19,169 bases of DNA from the NCBI RefSeq assembly GCF_000160855.1, contig NZ_GG700760.1, forward strand, positions 41,598 through 60,766. The letters run 5' to 3'. Below are positions 1 through 7,668 of the stretch, in pieces. Source of the stretch: Lactobacillus helveticus DSM 20075 = CGMCC 1.1877 (GTDB lineage Bacteria > Bacillota > Bacilli > Lactobacillales > Lactobacillaceae). Made by a program: the position numbers and the translations under genes. Under the pieces are notes generated by a model. That model saw only the letters and a program-made list of their open reading frames with translations. It did no database searches and had not been told where the DNA came from. The stretch's first letter is position 1. Each line of letters starts with the position of its first letter.

Positions 1-132
1 ATGAAATATATTTCATTACTACGTAGAAAATACAATTTTTTTGTTAAGTCATTTGTTATTTTAGTGTCTTTAGCTTAGAATTAATAGAGAAATTTATAAA
101 TTAAAATCAATATATAGTGGTGTGTGAAACTT

Positions 133-1218
133 ATGAATGATGAACGATTCGTGGAAGTAAAGAACCTCAAGAAGGTATACGACAACGGTCATGAAGCAAT
201 TAAAGATGTTAGCTTTTCAGTTAAGAAAGGCGACCTTGTTTGTTTGCTTGGACCATCTGGTTGTGGTAAGACAACCATTTTGAACATGTTAGCAGGATTA
301 CTCAATCCTACTAGTGGAGATATTCTTTTTGATGGAAAGTCTGTTGTTAACGTAGCTCCAAAAGACCGACAAATTGGCTACGTTTTCCAGAACTATGCTT
401 TATATCCACACATGACAGTATTACAAAATGTTATGTTTCCTTTAACTGTAGGTAAACAAAAGATGCCTAAGGATAAAGCTAAGGAAATTGCGGAAAAGTA
501 CATGAAGACTACTCAAATTATGGAATTGGCTGACCAAAAGCCAGGTGATTTGTCAGGTGGTCAACAACAGCGTGTTGCTATTGCACGTGCTTTGGTTCAA
601 CAACCTAAGATTTTGTTAATGGACGAACCTTTGAGTAACCTTGATGCAAGATTGCGTTTGAAGATTCGTGAAGAAATTCGTGCTTTGGTAAAGAAGGTAG
701 GCATTACTACTTTATTCGTTACCCACGATCAAGAAGAAGCATCGTCCATTGGTGACAAGATTATCCTCTTCAACAATGGGGTAATTCAACAAGATGATTT
801 AGGTCAAAACTTCTATCTTGAACCAAATAATTACTTCGTTGCCAACTTTGTTGGTAATCCAGTTATTGATAACTTTAAAGTTCAAGTTAATAACGGCAAG
901 ATCGTAGGTAGTGATTTTGAAATTAACGTTGATGACTTAGATAAAAGTCGTTTTAAGCGTGACTTAACTGATGGCGAATATATTTTATCTGTTCGTCCAG
1001 AAAATATTTTGCTAGGTGATCATGGTGAGGTTTCAGCTAAGGTAGATGATGTTGAATTGATCGGACGTGAACGTATTTTGAAATTCACTCATGATGGCGT
1101 TCAAGCTCGTTCACTTGTAGATCTTGAAACTCCTATTAAGCCTGGTGACAATATTAATTTGAAGATGCGACTCAATCGAATATTCCTGTTTACTAAGGAA
1201 GGAGAACGTATCTACTAA
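133..1218 (+). CDS. ugpC: ABC transporter ATP-binding protein, CUT1 family (UgpC/MsmK-like)
   Basis: This is the ATPase that powers import of a phosphorylated glycerol compound or sugar across the membrane, working as a dimer under the two permeases encoded next. Counted from the ATG at 133 (361 aa), Walker A GPSGCGKT is at 40-47, the Q-loop glutamine at 86, signature LSGGQ at 140-144, Walker B ILLMDEP at 160-166 and the switch histidine at 198. A TOBE/MalK-type C-terminal domain fills roughly the last 100 residues, and the length is normal for the family. A GTG at 124 in the same frame would add three residues. I prefer ATG 133 because GTGGTG at 117-122 lies at a workable distance, while nothing suitable precedes the GTG. 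The stop overlaps the next start (TAATG). The Ugp assignment rests on gene context and general likeness; shared-ATPase families such as MsmK are an alternative. Confidence 0.88.
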   Translation: MNDERFVEVKNLKKVYDNGHEAIKDVSFSVKKGDLVCLLGPSGCGKTTILNMLAGLLNPTSGDILFDGKSVVNVAPKDRQIGYVFQNYALYPHMTVLQNVMFPLTVGKQKMPKDKAKEIAEKYMKTTQIMELADQKPGDLSGGQQQRVAIARALVQQPKILLMDEPLSNLDARLRLKIREEIRALVKKVGITTLFVTHDQEEASSIGDKIILFNNGVIQQDDLGQNFYLEPNNYFVANFVGNPVIDNFKVQVNNGKIVGSDFEINVDDLDKSRFKRDLTDGEYILSVRPENILLGDHGEVSAKVDDVELIGRERILKFTHDGVQARSLVDLETPIKPGDNINLKMRLNRIFLFTKEGERIY

Positions 1219-2084
1219 TGAAAACTAATCAGAAAAAAGCGTGGCTCTTTTTAGCGCCAACGATTATTTTTGTTACTTTCTTTAGTATTTATCCAATCTT
1301 GCGGGCGTTTGTAATGAGTTTTCAGAGCGGTTCTTTGATCAATATGAACTGGACCGGGCTGAGCAACTATCAATACATTTTTCATGATCCGGAATTTTGG
1401 CGTGCTATTAGAAATACCATTCTTTATGCATTGATCTCTGTGCCAGTTGCTTTGGCTATTTCAATCATGTTAGCTTGGTTTATGTTTAGTAAGGTAAAGC
1501 ATAAGTCATTCTTTGAAACGACTTTCTTTATGCCTTATGTAACATCAACTATCGCAATTGGTATTGTTTTCCGTTATATTTTTAATGGTGAATATGGGTT
1601 GCTTAACTTCTTGTTAAGAGCACTTCATTTGCCAGCTCCAAACTGGATTGATGATCCGGCAATGTCGCTTACAACCATCATTATCTTTGGTGTATGGACT
1701 TCATTAGCCTTTAACATCGTTATCTTGATGGGAGCATTGCGTAATATTGATCCTAACTATTACACTATTGCAGATATGTATGGTGCTAGCGGTACAGAAA
1801 AATTCTGGCGCATTACAATGCCACAATTGGTACCAACTATTGCCTTCTTGCTTACGATGAACATTATTGCAGCGTTTAAGATTTATACTTCAGTATATGC
1901 ATTGTTCAACGGCCAAGCAGGTGTTGGTAACTCCGCTACAACGGCAGTGTTCTACATTTATAACAAGTTCCAAATTGTAGGTACGCCAGGTGTTGCGATG
2001 GCCGCAACGGTTGTATTGTTTATCATTATTATGTTTGTAACGTTCTTGCAACGTAAGATGATGAAAAAGATTGGAGGACGGTAA
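1218..2084 (+). CDS. ugpA: ABC transporter permease, UgpA/MalF-like
   Basis: This is one of two membrane subunits of the importer. Its 288 residues contain about six hydrophobic segments, beginning with one at about 8-30. The cytoplasmic coupling loop that contacts the ATPase is visible at about 185-202: the family's EAA motif appears as ADMYGAS, followed by RITMPQL. The start shares one base with the ugpC stop (TAATG), and an AAGGAAGGAG ribosome site lies at 1195-1204, so translation is probably coupled. The family usually pairs this subunit with a second permease, which follows three bases later. Substrate cannot be read from the permease; the Ugp name comes from family likeness and operon order. 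Confidence 0.85.
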   Translation: MKTNQKKAWLFLAPTIIFVTFFSIYPILRAFVMSFQSGSLINMNWTGLSNYQYIFHDPEFWRAIRNTILYALISVPVALAISIMLAWFMFSKVKHKSFFETTFFMPYVTSTIAIGIVFRYIFNGEYGLLNFLLRALHLPAPNWIDDPAMSLTTIIIFGVWTSLAFNIVILMGALRNIDPNYYTIADMYGASGTEKFWRITMPQLVPTIAFLLTMNIIAAFKIYTSVYALFNGQAGVGNSATTAVFYIYNKFQIVGTPGVAMAATVVLFIIIMFVTFLQRKMMKKIGGR

Positions 2085-2087
2085 AGA

Positions 2088-2912
2088 ATGAAGAAAATTC
2101 GTTGGGGTACTTTGATTGCATATATTGTGTTAGCAATTTTCGCAATTATTACCGTCTTTCCATTTATCTACATGATTTTAGGCGGGTTAATGAGTTTTAG
2201 GGAAACTACTACTATTCCGCCAACAATTATTCCTAAACATTTTGAATGGGCTAACTATACTAAGGTCTTTGCACAAGCTCCATTTGGTCGCTACTTCTTA
2301 AACACCTTTATTACTGCTAGTGTTACTACAATAGTAAGTTTGTTTAACGCCTTGCTTGGTGCTTTTGCCATGGTTAACTTGAAGTTTAAGGGCAAAGGCG
2401 TAGTGCAAATTGTTCTTTTGTCATTGTTAATGGTGCCGGGTGAAGCAATTATCTTTACCAACTACAACACTATTGCTCAAATGGGCTTGCTTAACACCTA
2501 CATCGGTTTGGTATTACCATTCTTGACTTCAATTTTCTACATGTATTACTTACAAAGCTACTTTGGCTCTATTTCACAAATTATTTATAAGACTGCGATG
2601 ATTAACGGAGCAAGTGACTGGGAATACATTTGGAGAATTTTGGTTCCAATGTCTAAAGGTGGTTTGTTCACTGTAGCATTGTTGAGTTTCATTTCTGGTT
2701 GGAATTCATTCCTATGGCCATTATTGGTAACTAATGAAGACAGCATGAGACTTTTGAACAACGGTTTAACTTCATTTGCTTCAGATGCAGGTAGTGAGAC
2801 ACAGTTGCAACTTGCAGCCGCAACGCTGACTGTTTTGCCAATCTTGATCTTGTACTTCATCTTTAGAAAACAAATTATTCGAGGGGTGGTACGTAATGAC
2901 CTTAAAGGATAA
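2088..2912 (+). CDS. ugpE: ABC transporter permease, UgpE/MalG-like
   Basis: This is the second membrane subunit of the importer: 274 residues with about six membrane segments, typical of the MalG/UgpE side of CUT1 transporters. The EAA coupling loop is at about 169-187 (TAMINGASDWEYIWR followed by LVPM). A good ribosome site, GGAGG at 2073-2077, sits 10 bases before the ATG. The 3' end overlaps the next gene by 17 bases, so the five genes 133-5544 form one compact operon. An open frame on the opposite strand near its end (2585-2917) has no family likeness and was left out. Confidence 0.85.
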   Translation: MKKIRWGTLIAYIVLAIFAIITVFPFIYMILGGLMSFRETTTIPPTIIPKHFEWANYTKVFAQAPFGRYFLNTFITASVTTIVSLFNALLGAFAMVNLKFKGKGVVQIVLLSLLMVPGEAIIFTNYNTIAQMGLLNTYIGLVLPFLTSIFYMYYLQSYFGSISQIIYKTAMINGASDWEYIWRILVPMSKGGLFTVALLSFISGWNSFLWPLLVTNEDSMRLLNNGLTSFASDAGSETQLQLAAATLTVLPILILYFIFRKQIIRGVVRNDLKG

Positions 2913-4191
2913 GACAACAGTTACTTTTTATAATGGTTTAACTACCATTGGCGGACCAATGATTGAAGTGGCTTATAACAAGTCACACGTTTTATTTGAT
3001 CTTGGGGAAGTATATCGCCCTGAGCTTAAATTGCCTGATGAAAGTTATCAAACTTTGATTAAGAATGAATTGATCGGGGATGTGCCTAACTTCTATGATC
3101 CTAAGATTACGGGTAAGGCAATTGATACTGATCGCTGGGAACATGCGGCAGCATATATTTCTCACTTGCATCTTGATCATAGTAAAGCAATGAATTTGCT
3201 GGCTCCGGAAATTCCGCTTTATGCTGGATCAATTACCGCTCATTTGTTGCCAGCATTAAATGAAAAAGGCGACTTTTTATTGCCAGCTGCTGGTCATGAT
3301 AAGAGCTATACTCGTCCGATTATTGCGGCTGAATATAAGAAGCCAATTCAAGTCGGTGATATTACCCTCGAAATATATCCTAGTGATCACGATGCTTATG
3401 GCGCTACAGGTTTGATTGTTAGAACGCCTGATAAGCAAATTGCCTACACTGGTGATATTCGTCTTCATGGTTATCATCCTGATAGGGTGCGTGAATTTAT
3501 GAAGGCATCCAGGGGTAGTGATATGCTGATTATTGAAGGTACAGGAGTTTCTTGGCCAGAAGAAAAGCATGATGAAAATAGTGAAGAATTTACTGGCCCT
3601 AAGAATGAGGTTGAATTAACCGAAGAAATCGTTCGCTTGCAAAATGAAAATCCTGAACGTCAAATCACTTTTAACACTTATCCAACTAATGTGGAAAGAA
3701 TGTTAAGAATTATTGCTGATTCACCAAGAAAAGTTGTTTTGCATGCAGAACGTGCCCACTTGATTAAGGAAAGCTTGGATGAGGATTATCCTTACTATTA
3801 CTTGCCACAAGATAAGAAGTATTCTGACTTAAATCCAGAACTTGAAGTAAGTTATGATGAGCTTTTAAAAGATAATCATAAATACTTGTGGCAAGTTGTC
3901 ACCGATTATGATAAGCTTCGAGAAGGCGGTTTATACATCCACTCTAATGCAGAACCGCTCGGTGATTTTGATCCTGCCTACAAACCATTTGTAGAGCAGT
4001 TTGCTAAAAATAATATAGAGTTCAAAGCATTGCGTTGTTCAGGACACGCCGATGAAAAAGAACTCAAGGAAATAATTGCCGGGATTCAGCCAGCTATTTT
4101 GGTACCGGTGCACACATTGCATCCGGAGCTGGAAGAGAATCCATTTGGAGAACGGATTTTACCTAAACGTGGTCAAACAGTCACGCTTTAG
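2896..4191 (+). CDS. MBL-fold hydrolase with beta-CASP features, inside the importer operon
   Basis: A metallo-beta-lactamase-fold metal hydrolase of 431 residues. The metal-binding series is complete: HLHLDH at 90-95, H165 in SDH, D187 in TGD. Beta-CASP-type motifs follow: acidic residue E214 in IIEGTG, H384 in SGHADEKEL and H406 in PVHTLHPE. These resemble the RNase J/beta-CASP nuclease family, but the protein is much shorter than RNase J (about 550 residues) and lacks its extra C-terminal domain. It overlaps ugpE by 17 bases and its ribosome site (GAGGGGTGG, 2881-2889) lies within ugpE, so it is co-translated with the importer. In enterobacteria the comparable operon carries a phosphodiesterase, UgpQ. 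A phosphodiesterase acting on the imported compound is therefore a reasonable guess, as is an RNA-processing role. No signal peptide is seen, so it should be cytoplasmic. The substrate is unknown. Confidence 0.82.
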   Translation: MTLKDKTTVTFYNGLTTIGGPMIEVAYNKSHVLFDLGEVYRPELKLPDESYQTLIKNELIGDVPNFYDPKITGKAIDTDRWEHAAAYISHLHLDHSKAMNLLAPEIPLYAGSITAHLLPALNEKGDFLLPAAGHDKSYTRPIIAAEYKKPIQVGDITLEIYPSDHDAYGATGLIVRTPDKQIAYTGDIRLHGYHPDRVREFMKASRGSDMLIIEGTGVSWPEEKHDENSEEFTGPKNEVELTEEIVRLQNENPERQITFNTYPTNVERMLRIIADSPRKVVLHAERAHLIKESLDEDYPYYYLPQDKKYSDLNPELEVSYDELLKDNHKYLWQVVTDYDKLREGGLYIHSNAEPLGDFDPAYKPFVEQFAKNNIEFKALRCSGHADEKELKEIIAGIQPAILVPVHTLHPELEENPFGERILPKRGQTVTL

Positions 4192-4228
4192 TGAATCAAA
4201 AAAATATTGTTGTTTAGTTTTACTTTTT

Positions 4229-4234
4229 AGGAGG
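4229..4234 (+). promoter_or_regulatory. Strong ribosome binding site of ugpB
   Basis: AGGAGG lies eight bases before the ATG at 4243, the best ribosome site in the operon. Together with the binding protein's different codon choice it points to much higher translation of the binding protein than of the other subunits. The 51-base gap before the gene holds no visible terminator and no clear promoter. Confidence 0.7.
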
Positions 4235-4242
4235 ATTATCTA

Positions 4243-5544
4243 ATGAAGTTTAGTAAGAAACTTGCTATGGCTGCCGTTGCTGCTTTAGCCTTAGTTGGAA
4301 CTGCTGCTTGTTCAAATGGCAACAAGAATTCGTCATCAAGCTCAGAGAAGATTCCATCAAAGATTACCAAGAAGACAACAGTTGTGTTCTGGAATTCAAT
4401 GACTGGTGTTCAACAAACTACCCTGAAGCAATTGACCAAGGATTTTGAAAAGAAGAATCCTAAGATCACTATCAAGCTTGAAAACCAAGGTGCATATAAC
4501 GATTTGCAAGCTAAGATCAACTCAACCTTGCAATCACCAAACAACTTGCCAACTATTACTCAAGCATACCCAGGTTGGCTTTGGAACGCCGCACAAAACA
4601 AGATGCTTGTTGACTTAACTCCATACATCAACAACAAGAATGTTGGTTGGGGCAGTGCTAAGGCTTCTGACATTACCCCTGATCTTCTTGATGGTGCTAA
4701 GATCAAGGGTACTCAATACGGTATTCCATTTAACAAGTCAATTGAAACTTTGACTTACAACAAGACCATGTTTGAAAAATATGGTATTAAGAAGGTTCCA
4801 AGTACTTGGGAAGAATTCAAAGATGTTGCAGAAACTATCTACAAGAAGAGTAATCACAAGGTTGTAGGTGCTGGCTTTGACTCATTGCCAAACTACTACA
4901 CTATTGGTATGAAGGATGAAGGGGTAAACTTCTCAGACAAGATTAACTTCAGTGGTGCAACTTCAAAGAAAGTTATTAACTACTACGCAGATGGTATCAA
5001 GAAGGGCTACTTCAGAACTGCTGGTTCAGAACACTACCTTTCAGGTCCATTTGCTAACCAAAAGGTTGCAATGTTTGTAGGTACTTCTGCAGGTGAAGGC
5101 TTTGTTAAGCAAGGTGTAGGCGACAAGTTCACTTACGATGTTGCTCCACGTCCTGGCAAGTACACTTTGCAACAAGGTACTGACATTTACATGTTCAACC
5201 ACGCTAGTGCAGAACAAAAGGCTGCTGCATTCAAGTACATTAAGTTCTTGGTATCACAATCAAGCCAACTTAAGTGGGCTAAAGCTACTGGTTACATCCC
5301 AGTTAACGAAAAGACCATTAAATCAAAGGCTTACAAGGACAACAAGAGCATCAAGCTTCCTGCTAAGCTTCAAGATGCTATGAAGCACCTTTACAGTGTT
5401 CCAGTTGCTAAGAACTCAAACGCTGCATACCAACAATTGGACAGTATTCAACAAAACATCTACGCAGCTGCAGAAAAGGGACAAAACATTAACAGTCAAA
5501 TTGAAGCTGGTAAGCAAAAGTTTGACGCTGCTTGGAAGCAATAA
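4243..5544 (+). CDS. ugpB: Extracellular solute-binding lipoprotein, UgpB-like (family 1)
   Basis: This is the ligand-capturing lipoprotein of the importer, 433 residues. The N-terminus is a bacterial lipoprotein signal: basic MKFSKK, a hydrophobic stretch at 7-19, then TAAC with the lipidated cysteine at 23. The -3 position is threonine instead of the usual leucine. A serine-rich linker follows (about 24-36), then a family 1 binding-protein fold including NLPTITQAYPGWLWNAA at about 101-117. The segment PTITQAY resembles the ligand-pocket region of UgpB-type proteins, so glycerol-3-phosphate or a glycerophosphodiester is likely, though a sugar is possible. Codons favour AAC, AAG, TAC and GGT far more than the neighbouring hydrolase gene, as expected of a highly expressed protein. 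A terminator follows 27 bases after the stop. Confidence 0.85.
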   Translation: MKFSKKLAMAAVAALALVGTAACSNGNKNSSSSSEKIPSKITKKTTVVFWNSMTGVQQTTLKQLTKDFEKKNPKITIKLENQGAYNDLQAKINSTLQSPNNLPTITQAYPGWLWNAAQNKMLVDLTPYINNKNVGWGSAKASDITPDLLDGAKIKGTQYGIPFNKSIETLTYNKTMFEKYGIKKVPSTWEEFKDVAETIYKKSNHKVVGAGFDSLPNYYTIGMKDEGVNFSDKINFSGATSKKVINYYADGIKKGYFRTAGSEHYLSGPFANQKVAMFVGTSAGEGFVKQGVGDKFTYDVAPRPGKYTLQQGTDIYMFNHASAEQKAAAFKYIKFLVSQSSQLKWAKATGYIPVNEKTIKSKAYKDNKSIKLPAKLQDAMKHLYSVPVAKNSNAAYQQLDSIQQNIYAAAEKGQNINSQIEAGKQKFDAAWKQ

Positions 5545-5570
5545 AACTAAATAGCAATTAATTTCAAAAG

Positions 5571-5597
5571 ACAGACCGTGCTGGGTCTGCCTTTTTT
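5571..5597 (+). terminator. Rho-independent terminator of the ugp operon
   Basis: CAGACC (5572-5577) pairs with GGTCTG (5584-5589) around a six-base loop, and a run of six T follows at 5592-5597. An outer AAAAG/CTTTT pairing can extend the stem past a mismatch. It lies just after the binding-protein stop. Confidence 0.85.
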
Positions 5598-5637
5598 GAA
5601 GGAAATAATAAGTTTGCGGTTCCTATGTGCTTCGAAA

Positions 5638-5651
5638 AAATGGTACCATTT
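5638..5651. repeat. 14-base perfect palindrome upstream of the corA-like gene
   Basis: AAATGGTACCATTT reads the same on both strands. It lies 31 bases before the TTG start at 5683, between the preceding terminator and the ribosome site, which is a suitable place for an operator. No regulator is known to match it from the sequence alone; chance is possible in AT-rich DNA. Confidence 0.4.
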
Positions 5652-5682
5652 ATTAGGTAATAAAAAAGCAGAGGTGAGCTAG

Positions 5683-6600
5683 TTGATTAGACAACAAAAT
5701 TTCCCCGTACCCACAAAATATAAGTGGTACGACATCAACAACTTAAGTGAAGAGGACAGTGAGAAATTGCAAAAAGATTTCAATTTCACACCGGATATCA
5801 TTTCATATATTTCTGACCGTCACGAACGTCCTCACTACGACTACGATTTACACACGCATAGTCACCTGTTAGTTTATGATGTTCCTATTTGGCCGACCAA
5901 TACGATTAAGCATTTTACCTCACAACCAATTACTTTCTTAGTTGTTGGTGAAAATGTCTTTACTTTCCATACGGAATCAACTAGCTATGTTTTTGATGAA
6001 TTTAATGATGAGTATATGCGTGAGCGACTTTCTGAGGCCAAAGATGTAACAGAGTTGTTGGTGCTCTTCTTCCTTTATTCATCACAATATTTCCAGCGTG
6101 CTGTAACTCAGCTCGATGTTGAGCGTAATAGCTTGGATCAAAAATTATCTGATGATATTAACAACAAGGATCTAGTTGAATTGTCCAATATTGAAAAAAG
6201 TTTGGTTTATTTATCTAGTTCAATTCAAACAGATTTGATAATGCTTCACAGTTTGGATCATAGCAAGTTGGACTTCACTAAGGATGCGCGTGAGCGACTT
6301 GATGACGTTCTCATTGAATCAAGCCAGTCTGCAGAAATGGTTCAGATTTCTCAACAAGTAACCAAGACGCTGTCGGCTACCTCGAATAACATGATGAACA
6401 ATAACTTGAACGATACCATGCGATTTTTGACAGGGTGGTCACTAGTGTTAACTATTCCAACTATTTTGACAGGGTTTTATGAAATGAATGTTAGCCTGCC
6501 TATTTTAAAAAATTCATTTGACTGTATTTTGATTACTGTTTTGATGGTAGTCTTAATGGTTTGGCTGGTCGTTTTAATGAAAAAGCATCACTTCTTTTAA
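5683..6600 (+). CDS. CorA-family divalent cation transporter with variant GMN motif
   Basis: A 305-residue CorA-type protein: a long cytoplasmic N-terminal part with a helical region (about 115-240), then two C-terminal membrane helices at about 247-265 and 277-299, ending in a short basic tail. CorA proteins form pentameric channels for magnesium or related ions. The loop between the helices normally carries YGMN, the ion selectivity motif. Here it reads GFYEMN, with glutamate 267 in place of glycycine's usual position (Gly to Glu), while methionine 268 and asparagine 269 are kept. The start is TTG at 5683, chosen because GAGGTG at 5671-5676 lies six bases upstream and no ATG fits. It is followed 12 bases later by the beta-lactamase-like gene, so the two are probably co-transcribed. 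The family call is firm; the ion is uncertain. Confidence 0.85.
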   Translation: MIRQQNFPVPTKYKWYDINNLSEEDSEKLQKDFNFTPDIISYISDRHERPHYDYDLHTHSHLLVYDVPIWPTNTIKHFTSQPITFLVVGENVFTFHTESTSYVFDEFNDEYMRERLSEAKDVTELLVLFFLYSSQYFQRAVTQLDVERNSLDQKLSDDINNKDLVELSNIEKSLVYLSSSIQTDLIMLHSLDHSKLDFTKDARERLDDVLIESSQSAEMVQISQQVTKTLSATSNNMMNNNLNDTMRFLTGWSLVLTIPTILTGFYEMNVSLPILKNSFDCILITVLMVVLMVWLVVLMKKHHFF

Positions 6601-6612
6601 AGAGGAAATCTT

Positions 6613-7563
6613 ATGAAACATAAAATATTGATAGGCTCTATTATTTCTACTTTGTTAGCATTTATCTTATATACAAGCAATATGAGACGAGTTGAAAATG
6701 CGCAGCTCAAGATTGTAGGACCTACAACTAGCAAAGTTAAGAAAAGCAAGAAGAAGGTTAAAGAGCCCAAGATTAAGAAGGTTAAGGAACCTAAAGTTAA
6801 TTCAATTGAGTATTCTAATCACGTTAAGGCAAAAAGCGGCAGTAATAAGCAACTAGTTAAAATGATCAAAAAGGTAATGGGACTTGATGACAGTTATCAA
6901 GTTGCTGTCCAAGATTTAAACAATTCTAGTCGTTATGCAGTTGTATCAAATACTGCCAAAGCGCATGACGCTAAAGACGTGATGAAGCTCTTCTTGTTAA
7001 TTGCACTTTATGAACAAGAACAGAAGGGCAAAATAGGCTCTAAAACAGCGATTAAAATTAAAAAGGCTGATAAGGCCAAAGGCGATGGCATGTTCCAAGT
7101 CAACATGGCTTATGGTGTTGCCTATTTGCGTGAAGCAATGTTGAAGAACAATAAGACTGCTTCCAATGCATTGATTAGAAAAATTGGCATTAAGAGTATT
7201 GAATCAGTTGCCAAAATAATGGGAGCTGATCAAACTACTATAGCCAAACGCTTTACTGGTGATGCTTATGGCAAAACTACTGCTAATGATCTAGCTAAAA
7301 CTATGATCGGTCTTTATCAAGGAAGAGTTTTGAATCGACAATATGCCAGCAAGGTCTTGAGTGCTTTAGCTAAGTCAAAAGAACGAATCAAGATGGTTAA
7401 GGGCATCAATGGTGGCGTTTATGCTACAGGTGATGATGATTTTGCTACAGCAATTGTTCAAGGTAAAGGAAATTACTGTATAGCAGTGTGGAGCAGCAAT
7501 AATAAGAACTTTAATAAGTTAGCCAAGAATGTTAACACTTGGTTCGATAAGAAACATAAATAA
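6613..7563 (+). CDS. Membrane-anchored beta-lactamase-fold protein, probably catalytically inactive
   Basis: A 316-residue protein with one N-terminal hydrophobic anchor (about 5-20), a lysine-rich linker containing two VKEPK units (about 41-62), then a domain resembling class A beta-lactamases (about 80-312), exposed outside the cell. The active-site motifs are recognisable but altered. The SxxK motif reads DVMK (122-125), so serine is replaced by aspartate while the lysine is kept. The SDN motif reads NNK (179-181) before TASN. The KTG motif reads ATG (271-273) after GGVY. Loss at every site argues for a binding or structural role at the cell wall, not hydrolysis. AGAGGA at 6600-6605 is the ribosome site. 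It lies 12 bases after the corA-like gene. The family is inferred from motif order and helix pattern; the function is unknown. Confidence 0.78.
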   Translation: MKHKILIGSIISTLLAFILYTSNMRRVENAQLKIVGPTTSKVKKSKKKVKEPKIKKVKEPKVNSIEYSNHVKAKSGSNKQLVKMIKKVMGLDDSYQVAVQDLNNSSRYAVVSNTAKAHDAKDVMKLFLLIALYEQEQKGKIGSKTAIKIKKADKAKGDGMFQVNMAYGVAYLREAMLKNNKTASNALIRKIGIKSIESVAKIMGADQTTIAKRFTGDAYGKTTANDLAKTMIGLYQGRVLNRQYASKVLSALAKSKERIKMVKGINGGVYATGDDDFATAIVQGKGNYCIAVWSSNNKNFNKLAKNVNTWFDKKHK

Positions 7564-7573
7564 GAGATGAAGA

Positions 7574-7607
7574 TAATGAAGCTTGAAAAGGGCTTCATTA
7601 TTTTTTT
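7574..7607 (+). terminator. Rho-independent terminator after the beta-lactamase-like gene
   Basis: TAATGAAGC (7574-7582) pairs perfectly with GCTTCATTA (7592-7600) around a nine-base loop, followed by seven T at 7601-7607. Confidence 0.88.
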
Positions 7608-7631
7608 ATTAGAAAAAGCAATTATTTACAC

Positions 7632-7659
7632 ATTGTAGATTGTAATCTTCAAATTGTAG
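7632..7659. promoter_or_regulatory. Putative operator: ATTGTA repeats in the tetR-type promoter
   Basis: ATTGTA occurs at 7632, 7639 and 7653, that is in register with a seven-base step (ATTGTAG, ATTGTAA, one diverged unit, ATTGTAG). The outer copies are 21 bases apart, two helical turns. The array covers the predicted -35 hexamer and part of the spacer, where a bound repressor would block RNA polymerase. A second symmetric element, CTAG-TATG-CTAG at 7671-7682, lies around the transcription start. Self-regulation by the adjacent TetR-type protein is inferred. Confidence 0.5.
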
Positions 7660-7668
7660 TGATATATT
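7640..7668 (+). promoter_or_regulatory. Promoter of the tetR-mmpL operon
   Basis: TTGTAA (7640-7645) and TATATT (7663-7668) are separated by exactly 17 bases, placing a start point near 7675. A strong AAGGAGG ribosome site follows at 7686-7692. Confidence 0.6.

Noticed and set aside
1..78. A 25-codon open frame (ATG to TAG) with a basic, hydrophobic product.
   Set aside because: It begins at the window edge so no ribosome site can be judged, it is very short, and AT-rich DNA yields such frames by chance. The rest of 1-132 is AT-rich leader of the ugp operon; TATAAA at 95-100 could be a -10 but no -35 fits.
2896..4191. Annotation of the MBL gene as RNase J.
   Set aside because: Motifs are related but the protein is about 120 residues shorter than RNase J and its operon context differs.
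6613..7563. Annotation as an active beta-lactamase conferring resistance.
   Set aside because: The nucleophilic serine and the SDN and KTG residues are all replaced.
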